From Protula sp. h YS-2021 (taxonomy: Eukaryota > Annelida > Polychaeta > Sabellida > Serpulidae), in the NCBI GenBank assembly GCA_949752745.1, contig OX457031.1:8283328-8347327 (forward strand): DNA of 64,000 nucleotides, given 5' to 3'. Position 1 is the first letter of the stretch. Each line of letters opens with the position of its first letter. A model generated the notes under the pieces. That model was given only the letters and a program-made list of their open reading frames with translations. It was not told the DNA's origin and made no database searches. Position numbers and translations under genes: made by a program. Of the stretch, positions 9,597 to 22,049 are shown piece by piece.

Positions 9597-11654
9597 ATGG
9601 TTATGTCGGGTGTTGAGACTTCAGATACGGAGGCACGTGACCCGTCCATGGAGCGTAATGAGTCAAGTGAAGGAAATGATAAGGCGGAAGAAAGGCAGAA
9701 AAGTAAATCAGAAATGTCCCCTGAGAAGTTACCGCTCGAAGTACGCGCTCAATTACTGAGGGAACAATTCGAACTAGAAGAAGAAGAGTTCAATTACGCA
9801 ATGGAACTCGAAGAGCGTACCCGTGCATTTAAACGTGATATGGTAAAAAGGAAGTTGGAGCTCGAGAAGCGCCTAAAGGAGCTCGAGCCTCGCCAATCCC
9901 CTCCTCCTCTGTCGTCACCACCCAGTCCCCAACCGCCATCAGTTTCCGAAAATAGCATTGACTCGCTTATTAAACACTTGAAGCGACCAGTGGTCGAAAT
10001 TAGCAAGTTTTCTGGTGACCCTCTGAAGTATGTCGCATTTATGCGACAGTTTCGTTCCAACGTCTTACCTTTTTGCGACGATGATGGTGAGCGTATGGCC
10101 CTCTTAATTCAGTACACAGAGGGTGAAGCAAATCAAATCGTGAACAGCTATTCCCATCTTCGCGATAGTTCTGCTTTCAAGGCAGCAACCGAAAGCCTTG
10201 AATAGCGATATGGTAATAAGGAAGTTATCGCTTCGACATACGTATCGCGGGCCCTTGGATGGCCAAATATCTCCCCGAAGAACCCAAAGGCGCTCGATTC
10301 ATACGCACTATTTTTGCGTGAAATTAATAGTGCGATCGTTGATCTCAACGAGGTGCGCACTCTAGAGTATTCGGAGAATATCAAGCGGCTCGTGAACAAA
10401 CTTCCGGTTCGACTTCACGATAGATGGCGCCAGCTAGTGCACAACAAGAAGGAAGAAGGTGAGCCAGTGAGATTTGAACATTTCGTCTCATTCGTGGAGA
10501 AACAGTCGGAGCTGGCAAACGACCCAACCTTCGGCACTGCATCGATGAATGCAGTGTTCGAAGAAACAAACAAGAAGACCAATGTCATGAAGAAGCATGC
10601 ACACGCTGCAACAGGGGATGTCAGTGGTAAGAACTCTTGTTTGTTTTGTTCTAAAGATAATCATTCAACAGCAGAATGTTACAGGTTACTGAAATTAAAC
10701 AAAGATAAGCGAACACAATTTGTAAAAGAAAAGAGGTTGTGTTTTGGTTGTTTGAAGAGTGGACACGTTTCCAAAAAGTGTCTCAACAGGTCAAAGTGTG
10801 GCACGTGTAATGGGAGACATCCCACGTCATTGCACTGGGAGAAGTCGTTTGATGAAAAAGAACAGGCATGTTCCGAAATGGGAGCCGGGGAAAAGAGCAT
10901 GACCTGTAATTCGAATACAGGGTTCGAAAATGAGTTTTGTACAATGGCCATAGTACCAGTCGTGGTTAGTTTCAGGGGTAGAAGGGTTGAAACGTATGCA
11001 TTTCTCGATAGCGGAAGTAGTACCAGTTTTATGAGTGAAAAATTGGCAAGCCAATTAAAGGCATCCGGGGCTCGAAAACGCATTACACTGAACACATTGG
11101 GAAAGGAAATCAGTGTAAACTCAAAATTAGTTAATGGATTGTCAATTTCGGACCTTGGGGGCAAAAATACATTCAATTTGCCTACTGTGTTTACAAAGCA
11201 AAACATCCCAGTGTCGAAGTCGCATATCCCGACTAACCATGACTTGGTACAGTGGAAACATCTTTCAGATGTTAAGTTACCCCAAATCAAGGGGGATATA
11301 GGTCTGTTGCTGGGGAACAACATCCCAGATGTGTGTGTCCCACTGGAGGTAAAGAAGGGTAAAAGAGGGTCGCCTATGGCTATTAGGTCACCTTTAGGAT
11401 GGATCGTATACATTTTAATACGAAATTCGGGGTTTAGTTCCCACGTAGTAAACAGAGCTTGTGTCGTTTCAGTAGAAGAGCCAAATGAGTTAGGGAAACT
11501 AGAAAACTTGTATAGAGAGTCCCTAACTTTGGACTTCCCAGAGAAGCAAATAGATGAAAAAAGGGAAAATTCGTTGGAGGACAAAATGTTCCTAAAACAA
11601 GTCGAAGAAACAAAGGTCAAATTGAAAACAGGTACGAAATTGGGTTACCTTTGA
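9597..11654 (+). pseudogene. BEL/Pao gag-protease region with an in-frame TAG
   Basis: One frame runs from the ATG at 9597 to 11654 with a single TAG at 10203-10205. The N-terminus is charged and coiled-coil-like, followed by a proline-rich linker. Then comes a gag core (FSGDPLKYVAFMRQF near 10010), which resumes past the stop as RYGNKEV. Two zinc knuckles follow (CLFCSKDNHSTAEC near 10640; CFGCLKSGHVSKKC near 10742). The aspartic protease site AFLDSGSSTSF lies near 11000. The frame ends at 11654 and the polymerase continues one base back (-1), from about 11620. The stop lies in a position normally a charged or polar residue. Whether the stop is suppressed, mutated or a sequencing error cannot be told here. 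Confidence 0.85.
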
Positions 11655-13981
11655 AAGACGACGTTCAACTTCCGGACAATAGATTTTTGGCAGAACAACG
11701 GTTGAAATCATTGAAACGAAAATTCAACAAAAATGCAAAATTTCAAGAAGATTACAAAGGTTTCATGAACGAAATGTTTGAAAAGGGGTATGCTGAAATA
11801 GTTCCGGAGTCCGAGTTAACGGGAGTTGACGGTAGAGTGTGGTACATTCCACATCACGGCGTTTATAGTCAAAACAAACCTGATAAAATACGAGTAGTCT
11901 TCGACTGCTCAGCGAAGTGTCACGGTGTGTCCCTCAACGACAAGTTACTTCAGGGTCCGAATTTAACAAGCAGTCTCATTGGAGTGTTGCTGAGATTTCG
12001 ACAGGGACCAATAGCAATTATGGGGGATATAGAGGCAATGTATCATCAGGTCAGGGTTCGAAAGGAAGATAGGGACCTACTGCGATTTTTATGGTGGGTT
12101 GATGGTGACTTGAATAAGACACCAATAGTTTGTAGGGCGACTGTTCATATCTTTGGGGCAACCAGTAGTCCGAGTTGTGCAAATGCGGCCCTAAGGGCAA
12201 CTACTGAAGAAAATAAAGAAGGTTTTGACGAAACAGCGATTGTGTCAATTCTGAGAAATTTTTACGTGGACGATTTGTTAAAATCGGTGTCATCTGAACA
12301 GGAAGCTGTTAAGCTCGTAAATCAGTTGCGAAGTCTTTGTAGTATGGGTGAGTTCAAGCTCACAAAATGGATAAGCAACAGTAGGGAAGTTTTGGATTCA
12401 ATTCCAGAGTCAGATAGAGCAAAAACAGTGAAGGAGCTCGATCTCAAAAGTGAAAATTTGCCGCTTGAAAAGGCTTTAGGAATTTATTGGAGCGTCGAAG
12501 ATGATAGTTTTGGCTTTAGAATAAATGTCAAGAATCAACCTCCAACTAGGAGAGGGGTTTTATCAGTGACCAGTTCGGTGTTTGACCCATTAGGAATGGC
12601 CTCCCCATTTATCCTTCCAGCAAAATTAATTTTGCAAGAGATGTGCAGGAAAGGTTTGGGATGGGACGAGCCATTACCAGCCGCGGAGTTACAACGCTTG
12701 GAAACGTGGTTATTGGAGCTACATTCCTTAGAGGAAGTTAAAGTTCCAAGATGCTTATCACTTTGCCGTGAAAAGGGGGTCAAGTACGAGTTGCACGTGT
12801 TTTGTGACGCATCATAAAAGGCCTACGGTGTGGTTTGCTACATTAGAGCAGTCGCCGAAAATGACGTCAAATGTACTTTGGTCTTTTCCAAGGCCAGGGT
12901 TACACCACTGAAAAAGGTGTCGATCCCAAGGCTCGAATTAATGGCGTGCACACTGGGAGTCAGATTAGCCAGAATGATTCAAGATGAGTTGGAATTTGAT
13001 TTGGAAACTTGTTACTGGACAGATAGTATGTCAGTGCTCAAATACATTGCAAACGAAAAAACTAGGTTTCATACGTTTGTTGCTAACCGGATAAGTGTTA
13101 TCAGGGAAATGACCGTTATTAGTCAGTGGCACCATATTGGATCGAAGGAAAATCCCGCGGATTTAGCATCTAGGGGGCTATCTCCAAAGGGTGTTAGCAA
13201 ATCTGAGACATGGTTCAACGGACCCAAATTTTTTCGAAATCCTGGATTTGTCATTCCGAAATCGAACCATGTAGACTTGAAGTTTTGCAAAGATGACCCT
13301 GAGATCAAATGTGTAAATGCAGTTCCAGCGATTAAGTTTGAGCAAGAACAGGAACTCTTTGGCAAATTCTCGGACTGGAGAAAATTAGTAAGGGTGTTTG
13401 GCTTAGTATTGAAATTTGTTTTCAATACAAAGCACTTTGTAGCAAAACGGAAAGAATTAGAAAAGATAGAACATGATCAACGCATAATCGAACAGTCGAT
13501 GCATAGTTTGAAACAAGACAAGGCACCAAAGGCTCACATTTTGAACCCTGACGATTTAATGGGTTCAGAAATGTACATCATTCGCCGAGTGCAAGGTTGG
13601 CATTTTACGGATGAAATGCATCGTCTGCAAGAAGGTAAATCAGTGTTGAAAACTAGCCCAACTTTGAAGTTAGATCCATTTTTGAAAGACGGAATTTTAA
13701 GGGTGGGCGGAAGGTTATCACGTACAAACTTCAGTTTCGAGGCTAAACATCCCATCCTGTTACCAAAGCAATCACATGTGTCATCTCTACTTGTGCAACA
13801 TGCCCACAGAAAGGTGGGACACTTAGGTCGAAATGCCATGGTGGCACATGTACGAGAAAATTATTGGATCATCGGTGTCAGTAGTTTGTCAAAGAAGGTT
13901 GTGTCAAGGTGTGTTATATGCCGAAAATACAATTCAAAACCGGTGGGCCAAAAATGGCAGATTATCCAACAGACCGGGTAA
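11651..13981 (+). pseudogene. BEL/Pao reverse transcriptase-RNase H and integrase zinc-binding region
   Basis: This frame carries RT, with VVFDCSAKCHG near 11900, the catalytic FYVDDLLKS near 12262, and LTKWISNS. RNase H starts at LHVFCDAS near 12795, is interrupted by TAA at 12815-12817, and continues with KAYGVVCYIRA and WTDSMSVLKYI. The integrase zinc-binding HAHRKVGHLG...CVICRKYN follows near 13800-13930. A frame change in an A-run near 13960 moves the coding to the next frame. The first frame change joins gag-protease to RT at about 11635. These breaks would block a full gag-pol polyprotein. Confidence 0.88.
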
Positions 13982-14901
13982 CTTCAGGGGAGCCGGTATT
14001 TTATAGGTGTGGGGTGGATTTTATGGGACCAATCGAGGTGAAACTCAAAAGATCAAGGGTGAAACGATGGGTCATGTTGTTTACGTGCCTGTCTTCAAGA
14101 GCTGTGCACATCGAAGTTTGTACTTCTCTAGATACAGACAGTTGCATAAATGCAATAAGAAGATTTCTTTGTAGGAGAGGGCAAGTCAAAATCATTCTGT
14201 CTGACAACGGTACGAATTTTGTTGGGGCTAAGCGTGAATTGGAGGAAGAATTTGCCAAATAAGAAGCCCAAAGATTAGTTGCCAATTGTCAAGAAAGGGG
14301 GATTGAGTGGAAATTTAACCCTCCAGAAGCATCCCATTTTGGGGGAGTTTGGGAAAGGTTGATTAGAATGGTGCGAAAAATCATGTTTTGTATGTTGAAG
14401 GAGCAATCGGTTAAGTTTGACGATGAGGGTTTGAGCACTTTGTGCTGTGAAATCGAAAATATCTTAAACAATAGACCAGTGACGGAGCTACCTGACCAAC
14501 CAAATGATTTTACGTATTTGACACCGAACCATTTGCTGTTGCTTGGAAACGGTACTCAGTGCCCACCAGGTGTGTTCTCAAATGAGACCATATACATGAA
14601 GAAAAAATGGAAGCAATTGCAATATTTTGCAAACTTGTTTTGGTCTCGGTGGTCAAAATCATACCTGGCAATGCTCCAAGAACGATCTAAATGGCAACAA
14701 CCAAAACGCAACCTCGAGAAAAATGATGTGGTACTTTTGGTTGATAATACACCTAGAAATTCATGGTCACTTGGTCGCGTAGTTGATGTTATTAAAGATA
14801 AGAAGGATCTGGTCAGGATTGTTAAAGTCCAAACAAAACAAAAAGTTTTAGAGCGACCAGTGCACAAACTGTGTCTGATTTTAGAAGGAAATAGACATTA
14901 A
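13909..14901 (+). pseudogene. BEL/Pao integrase catalytic and C-terminal region
   Basis: The catalytic core shows the D-D-E pattern: YRCGVDFMGPIEV near 13999, LSDNGTNFVGAK near 14197, and HFGGVWERLIRMV near 14340 after a TAA at 14260-14262 in the same frame. The C-terminal part has LTPNHLLLLG and a barrel-like NDVVLLVDNTPRNSW. The frame ends at 14899-14901. About 526 bp of non-coding DNA separate it from the 3' LTR. Confidence 0.88.
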
Positions 14902-15427
14902 GTTTGTCAGAAATTATTTGTATTTGTATGTAGTGTAGATAATATTTTTAAATATATCTATATAAATGTATATAATGTATCTAGAAATCACAATACTGAG
15001 TGTAGTTATTATTACTGTATTATACATGTAAATTGAATAGTTTGCAGAAATTTTAAAATTGGATTGTTGCAAATGTATCACCCTGATTCACAAAAATTTG
15101 AGTTACCATGGAAGCGGCGTTAATGTTAGATAAATGCATTCATGTTATGAGTAACTGATGTGCTGTAATCTACAAGTTTACATTTCAAGGTCAGTCGGCT
15201 GCTTTCTTGTTCGAGCGTCGCAACTTAATGTTTACATGTCTCAAGGTTAAGGAAGGATCAGGATTTTTTAGTTTTTTTTTATGTAAGCGAAGTACATGTA
15301 TGTACATGAAAGTTATAAGAAATTGTTTGTATTTTATTTATATTAGATAAACTAATAGTTATTATTCGTCCGTATTGAATTTGAATGTTTTAATTTTAAT
15401 TGTGGATGCATTAAAAGGGAGCCGGTG

Positions 15428-16296
15428 TGTTACGGCCAAATAATAAATAAATTATATTATTAATTATATCATAAGTATGTTTTAATTAGATACATATAAA
15501 TTGAAGAAAATCATGATATATTTATATTTATATATACATGTTTTACAGTTCTCTCTTAAAAATAGGCGTCACACTTTTTGCTTCCGCTGATTCAGTTTTG
15601 GTTGAGTAAAGTATGCAGTTTCTTTCCTGTTTTTACGGATACTTCGTAGTTCAAATCCATTAATTTTAACAAAAAATGTGTAGGTTGAAGGCTTTCCATG
15701 TGGTCGCATTTTCTTTGTCTCCGATCCGTATATAATGAGATGCCCCTGTCCGATTCCAATCAGTAGTTTTAATGAAGTTATACATGTATCGAACTTATCG
15801 AAGTTTACATGTAGAAGAGTAGGGCAGTGGGCATATTAAAACGGTGAGTTGATTTTTCTTTGTCATGAAGTGTATTGTTCAAATAATAATTCTAAACAGG
15901 TTCAAACAAAGTAAATATACATGTACATAAAATAAGTGAATAATTTGTATGTTTATCGTTGAAATATGGTAGGTTAATTAATTAAGATGAGAAAATAAAA
16001 ATATAATTTTACATAAAAACGGAAACGCTTTCAGGTCAGTATTATTAGAAGTTATGGTAATTATAAGTAGATTATTAAGCGTAGTTTCATTATTATTTTC
16101 AGTCAATCACACTTAAGCCTATCACAAGTACAGTGGTAAACGGGAGCGTTGTTTTCTCGTCTGTGGTTTACATACTTGCTTGATTGTGCCTGTGCATTGT
16201 TCGTTATTGCCAATTAAAGTTAAATAGAACGTTTACGTTTTGTTTTTCTTTAACACATAAACACTGCCAACCCCGTTACGTAGTATTTACGTAACA
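15428..16296 (+). repeat. 3' LTR of the BEL/Pao element
   Basis: Same 869-bp sequence as the 5' LTR. It ends CGTAACA immediately before the GCTAT target duplication. Confidence 0.95.
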
Positions 16297-16301
16297 GCTA
16301 T

Positions 16302-16860
16302 CATAGTTGCCATAAGGTTGGGTTTTAGGACTATATTTCTTGCGATGTATGTTGTACCATTCATTATCATACCGCTGCATGTCCTTCCTTTGCTTCACCT
16401 TATAGCAACTATTATAACCATCCTCTGAGTCATCACTCAGAAATCCACGAAGCATCATAAGCCTCACCTTTATCGAATTTTCACCCAATGTTGCTTACTA
16501 TGGCTTTATTTCCCTTTATGGAATTATTTATGCTCACAGGTGGCGGTGACTGACCTGCTAATTTGGCTTGTGGAACAACCTTTCAAGAACGCTTCGATTG
16601 AACATTTCATCATTTGTGGTTATGCTTGTTGCACCAGGTGATTTATCCTCTCAGCAAATTCGTCCTCTGTTTCATAGACCACCTGCTTAATGATTCAAAG
16701 TTGATGTTTTGTGATCATAATGTTTTCTTTATTGCAAATGTGTCTTTAAGTCTTTTTAACAATTCGTCGTAATCTTAAGTGACATATGGGTGAAACGTCC
16801 TTGAACTCTGCTGTTGTATTCCGCAGGTAGAAAAATTTGAAATCCTGTCTGCCTTCACTA
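16302..16860 (-). pseudogene. Decayed Ty3/gypsy-like gag, 5' portion, cut by the BEL insertion
   Basis: On the minus strand, fragments read as a gag core: DYDELLKRLKDTFA near 16760 and VYETEDEFAERINHLVQQA near 16640. They are followed by a basic, Tyr-rich tail that runs to the insertion point (ending ...PYGNYDS) and continues at 8332. Stops and frame breaks are frequent. Removing the BEL element and one GCTAT would rejoin the two halves. Confidence 0.6.
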
Positions 16861-18200
16861 CTAATGGTTATCTGCAGTGTTTGTTATACTAGTTGGCTCT
16901 TGTGTTCTAATGTTTCTCTTGTGTTCTAATGTTTCCCTTTCCACCACAAATGATCTTCTCTAGTTTCCATGTGTTCATAGATTTCGGCTTCTAAATTAGT
17001 CATTCTTTTCAATTCACTGATGTCAATTTTCCTCTCTAATACCATCAGTCGTTGTAGCAGTGTTTTAATTTAATTTCAACATCTTCTGTAGTGTTTCTTT
17101 ATTCGAAATAAGTTTTGAATCTAATTTGCTAACCTATTTATGACATTGGCCAATGATGCTTTCCTTTTTCCGGTCAATTTGATCTGTTCTGTACTTCCTG
17201 ATGGGGTCCTCCATTTTTCATTCCATCTTTTCATGTCTTCATCTCTTTTATATATCCCTCTGACAGATTCACCTCTCCTGAAGTATATTTAGTATTTTAT
17301 TCATAGATGAAGTGGTAGATTTATTTTTCTTTCTACAGTTTTGTTCTCTTATAACATTATAACAAAAAAAAACTGAAAACAATATTTTTTATGTATTGTC
17401 CCTTGCTTGATGCTCACAAAATCAGCCTCTAAAATTTTTTCAGTTGTATTGCAATATTAAATTTCAAATTAAAAAAATTTTAAGATGTGATTTAAAATTC
17501 TCTTGTACGTCTGATTGTTATTATTGGTGTTTATGTAAAGGAAATTGAGATTTATTGTAATTGTTTGGAGAGATTAGGTTTTTGATACTTTGAATGAATT
17601 GAAAATGAAAATTCTATAAGTTGCATACTTTTTATTGAAATAACTGAAGAAGTATTGTTATTATTTCTGTTTTTACTGATTTTTCATTTCCTTTGTATAT
17701 AAAAGGAGTGAAGAGGGGCTATACTTGATAGCCAAACAGTGTCTTGTTTACCTCTGTGGAGACAAAAGTTGTTTGCCATCCCACACGTACACTGTTGCTT
17801 AAATCTATTTTAAATGAAACCAGTAGTTTTACGTTATAATTGTTTTAACAAAATGACAGAATGTAGAATCTAAAAAATTCTGAGATGGAAAACCAGTGCT
17901 GTGCTTTCTTAAACAGACAAAATGTCAGTCAATATTTTTGATAAATTTTAAAATTGTGTAATATACTATAAATTAAGACACGATTGATATATATGATGGA
18001 TTTTTGGTATTTGGTATCAACTATCTATAATTATTTTAATCTATATTTACATGGCTGCAATACATGTAAGTATGATTACAGCACTTAACTGTATAGCCAT
18101 AAGTCTTGAAAATGAACCACTTTAACATTATCAGAGAATCGCTCTATACTCTGATTTTATAAAACTGATACATTTTTAATAATAATTTTATTTTCTTAAT
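16861..18200. other. AT-rich non-coding DNA, nothing recognised
   Basis: No sustained reading frame. A few oligo(T) tracts and a short TTCTAATGTTTC duplication near 16905. Part may be older retroelement sequence too decayed to read. Confidence 0.5.
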
Positions 18201-18427
18201 TACAGGACATAACAGAGACGTACATACAATTAGAACGGAACGTCACTACACACACACAAATAACATTAATTTGTTCTCATTTCGCCACCTGAATTTTCCA
18301 CACTGTAATCTATGTTCACAAGTAACTCTTAACTTTGTGTAACTAAGTTTTCAAATTGGTAATATTTTTTTGGAATCTCTCTGCCGACATTGTTCTTTTA
18401 TCAACTACAATTCTTTTCAATATTTCG

Positions 18428-21400
18428 TTAAGTAGAGAGTACAATGACAGTTTTTTTCTTGTATGTCATATTTTTTGTGAGCAATAGGATCATATTTACT
18501 GCCGGGTTTTCGGAACCGAAAAGAAATTCTGCCCTACTTAAATTTTGAAATATTGCATTCGTAGGATCTACAAAATTAAATAATTCTTTTGTGAACATTT
18601 GTGTAACAGGACATTCAATCAATGCATGAACAATCGTATCTCTCAAATTGGTATCACAAAATTCGCATAATTCATTATCCTTTATTTTCCACCTTTTTAA
18701 ATTAGTCCCCGTATTGACGATATTATGTATTACCTTGAATCCGAATGATAGTACCTTCGGCTCTCTTATACTTTCCCTACTCAGTGGTAGGCTGTGATAA
18801 ATTGTTTCTTCCAATTTATTTTCTTCAGCAAACCACATTCGCGCAGATACTGGTGAGGATGACTCAAGGAACAAAAATTCATTATAGAACATTCGACTTT
18901 TTGCCATTGAAATATCGAATTTTTTCCCGCTTACGAACCTGAACACATTATTTTTTAAATCCATGGATGGTCTAGGAGTATTTTTAATATCTTGCACTAA
19001 CCCAGAGTGTTTAATAGCCGATATAACCCCTAAGTATCTCAAAAAATTTGTTCTGACGTGGAAACAATTTGTAAACTCTGTAAATGATAAGAAAGTTCCG
19101 ACTATTTTGATAAGATCTTGGATAAAAACTACCCCCTTGACAAACCAGTCCCTTAAGAATATGCTTTTACCTTTGAACTAGAATATTTTATTGTTCAACA
19201 CAATATTTTCCGATTAAAGGGAAACCATGACGTCTTTCGCAAAATCTAGCATTCTCCTATAGAATGAGGGAATGTATGGTAAACATGAGGTATCATAGTC
19301 GCATCCGAGCAAAAATTTAAGCCCTCCAAAAGGTATAAAGGACTCTTTGGCATAGTGGTTCCAGCCCTCTCCCCTATTATCCTCCATATCCATTGCATTC
19401 TCAAAGCCTTTAACTGACATTTTACATCAAGGCTTTTAAGACCACCCTCATCATAATCGGCTATTAAAGCACTATGCCTTACTTTTGGTGGTTTGTTGTT
19501 CCAAATAAAATTGTTTAGTACCTTTTGTATTTTCTGCTCAAAATTGTATTCAATTTCTGTGGTTGACATTGGATAAATAAGGTTAAAGATGCCGAAGGTT
19601 TTTGCAATTGTAATTTTTCCCATAACACTTAGATCCCGTTGAGACCATATGTTTAAAATTTTAGACATTTTTTCTAGCCTTGTTTCGAAGTTAATGTGAT
19701 GCCTTTCTTTGTTGTTTCTTCCAATTTGTATGCCCAACATGTTGAACGAGCCTCTTTCGACAGACATGTTATGAACAGTTTCATCTTTTTCTCTCCAAGG
19801 GCCTAAAAATATGAGGACAGACTTGTCGGTGTTCAATTTTAAACCTGACATTTCCGAAAACCCGCGTAAAGTTTCAATTAATTTATAAATAGAAATACTA
19901 TTTTTAAGAGACACACGCAATCGTCAGCAAACTGGTTTAGCTTGTTGACTTTAGTATCAATCTGAATGCCTTTAATATCTACGTTATTACGGATTTTATC
20001 GCCCATCACATCGGCACAAATTATAAATAATAAACAGGAGAGACCGCATCCCTGTCTTACTCCACGACCTAGCTCAAACCATTGCGACGAGAATCCATTA
20101 TTAATAACACAGCTATATATATTAGAGTAACAACATTTCACTAAGGAGATAAAGTCAGAACCCAAGTTACATTTACTGAGGGCTGAAAACATGAAAGGCC
20201 ATTCAACAGAGTCGAACGCCTTTTCAAAATCAAGTTGAACTAGTACACCTGCTTCTCCTACCCGGTCGCAATGATCTATTAGGTCTTCTACTAAGCGAAT
20301 ACTTTCACCAATATACCTTCCCTTTACGAAACCAGACTGATCGGGATGTATGATAGTTGATATCACTTACTCCAACCTTTTCGTCAAACTTTTTGTAAAA
20401 ATTTTGTAATCAGTATTTAGCAGACTTACTGGTCTCCAATTTTTAATTTTTGTATTATCTTTGCCTTTTTTCTCAAGCAACGTCAATATTCCTCGGCGTT
20501 GCGAAGTTGAGAGAAAGCCTACCTGTCTAGAGAAGTTAAAACATTCAACTAGTTTAGGACCGATGATATCCCAAAATTCTTTATAAAACTCAGCAGGCAG
20601 GCCATCACTTCCAGGTGATTTATTTGGCTTAAAGCATTTTAAAGCTTCTCAACATTCCTCAACCGTGAACGGTCCTTCACATGTCAACATTTGTTCATTT
20701 GATAATTGTCTATCAAAATATTTTCGACATTATTTCCCTCTGGATATTTTGAAATATAGAGGTTTTGATAAAATTCCTGTAGCTGATGGAGAATTTCTGA
20801 TGGGTCAGTTATTTCGTTATTGGCATCGCTACATAACCTGGATACAGTTTTTTTTTTCGAAAGACATTTTTGACCTGTTTAGAAAGTAAGAGTTACTTTT
20901 TATTTTTTTCTATGTACTCCAGTCGTGATCTTATCCAAGCCCCCCTTGCCTTTTCCTCTTCAATTGCACTTAGTTCTTGCTTAAGTTGTTCATATTCATC
21001 GATTTCATTGTCATTGGCAGTCTCGTTACAAATTTTGATGTCTAACATTTCAATTTTACGAGTTATATTTTGTTCTATATTTCGTCTTAATTTGGCTCTT
21101 TCTTTACAATACTTCACAGAATACAGTCTCACATTATATTTCAGCCAATCAAACTTAACAAGAACATCACTAAAATTATTTTCTTCTTTCCAAGTTCGTT
21201 CTATCAGGTCCCTGATGTCTTTATTGTAATTTGGCTCCTTAATAATACTTGTGTTGAGTTTCCAAAATCCAGGGCCTCTTCTATCTTTATTAACAAGCAT
21301 TTTTAACTCTACAATGGAGTGGTCACTTTTAATACTATTCAGTATTTTTATACTTGAAACCATTTTTATACTTGTTCTTTTTATTAAAAAAGTAATCCAA

Positions 21401-22047
21401 TCTACACATAATATGGGGATGCTTTTACGACCAGGTGTATCTTCGTGTTTCTTTGTTTTTATATCTCCAAATATCTACAAGGTCATGTGTATTAAGTTGT
21501 TCAGGCCTTGTTGACTTTGTGGACATTTCTGTACACCTCCTTTTTTATCTAAAGAGCTGTTTAAAACGATGTTAAAATCCCCACCTAAAATAATTTCATC
21601 TCCATAGTCGACTGAGCTTAATATCTTGTCTAGACTTGATATAAATGCTAGCTTGTCTGCTTCGTGATTTGGACCATATATATTAATTATTGTAACAGTT
21701 TTATCGAATTTTTTAAACTTAATAAGTTGAACCCTGCCCGGTACTAAAACCGTGTGCTCTAAGATGCTGAGATATTCCCTTGAAATAATGGCTTGCCCTG
21801 CACTCCTAGTTGTACTGTTGTTTAAGAATACATTTCCTACCCCCCAGTTTAGTTTCCACCATTCAAGATCCGAATCTTTGGTGTGTGTTTCTTGCAGCAG
21901 GTATATTAGTGCTTTTTTGCTTTTTAAAAACTCAAATATTGTCATGAGTTTGGCGGGGTTGCGGCCTCCCCTTATGTTAAAACATTGTACATCTAAGGTA
22001 CATGTGCACATTATCGTCGTGATACAAAGTAAATAAAACTGATACAT
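18428..22047 (-). pseudogene. L1/Tx1-like non-LTR retrotransposon ORF2, inactivated
   Basis: Minus-strand fragments in the right order cover an ORF2. An AP-endonuclease starts near 21990 (QCFNIRGGRNPAK, then LLQETHTKDSD, then LGGDFNIVL near 21580). The RT begins near 20640 (NKSPGSDGLPAEFYKEFW), then QSGFVKGRYIGES near 20335, LDFEKAFDSVEW near 20220, RGVRQGCGLS near 20060 and FADD near 19930. A C-terminal domain follows (19246-19900), and near 18630-18690 a zinc-binding-like CEFC...H...C motif. Frames break at several points, including about 19900, 20370 and 21480. No ORF1 and no clear poly(A) tail are visible. Confidence 0.88.
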
Positions 22048-22049
22048 GG

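Larger units (their letters stand above)
8338..16296 (+). mobile_element. BEL/Pao LTR retrotransposon, complete structure, 7,959 bp
   Basis: Two 869-bp LTRs (TGTTACGG...CGTAACA) bound an internal region encoding gag, aspartic protease, RT, RNase H and integrase in BEL/Pao order. The insertion is flanked by a 5-bp duplication, GCTAT, at 8333-8337 and 16297-16301. LTRs read as identical, so insertion or LTR homogenisation is recent. The reading frame nevertheless contains three in-frame stops (10203, 12815, 14260) and two frame changes (about 11635 and 13960). No TGG-starting primer site follows the 5' LTR directly. A purine-rich AAAAGGGAG precedes the 3' LTR. The element sits inside the gag of an older Ty3-like element in opposite orientation. 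Confidence 0.93.

Noticed and set aside
10203..14262. Reassigned TAA/TAG codons (Gln or Glu) in the BEL element
   Set aside because: Normal stops end the exon frames of the spliced gene, and frameshifts accompany the stops in the element, so decay or error is simpler than a variant code.
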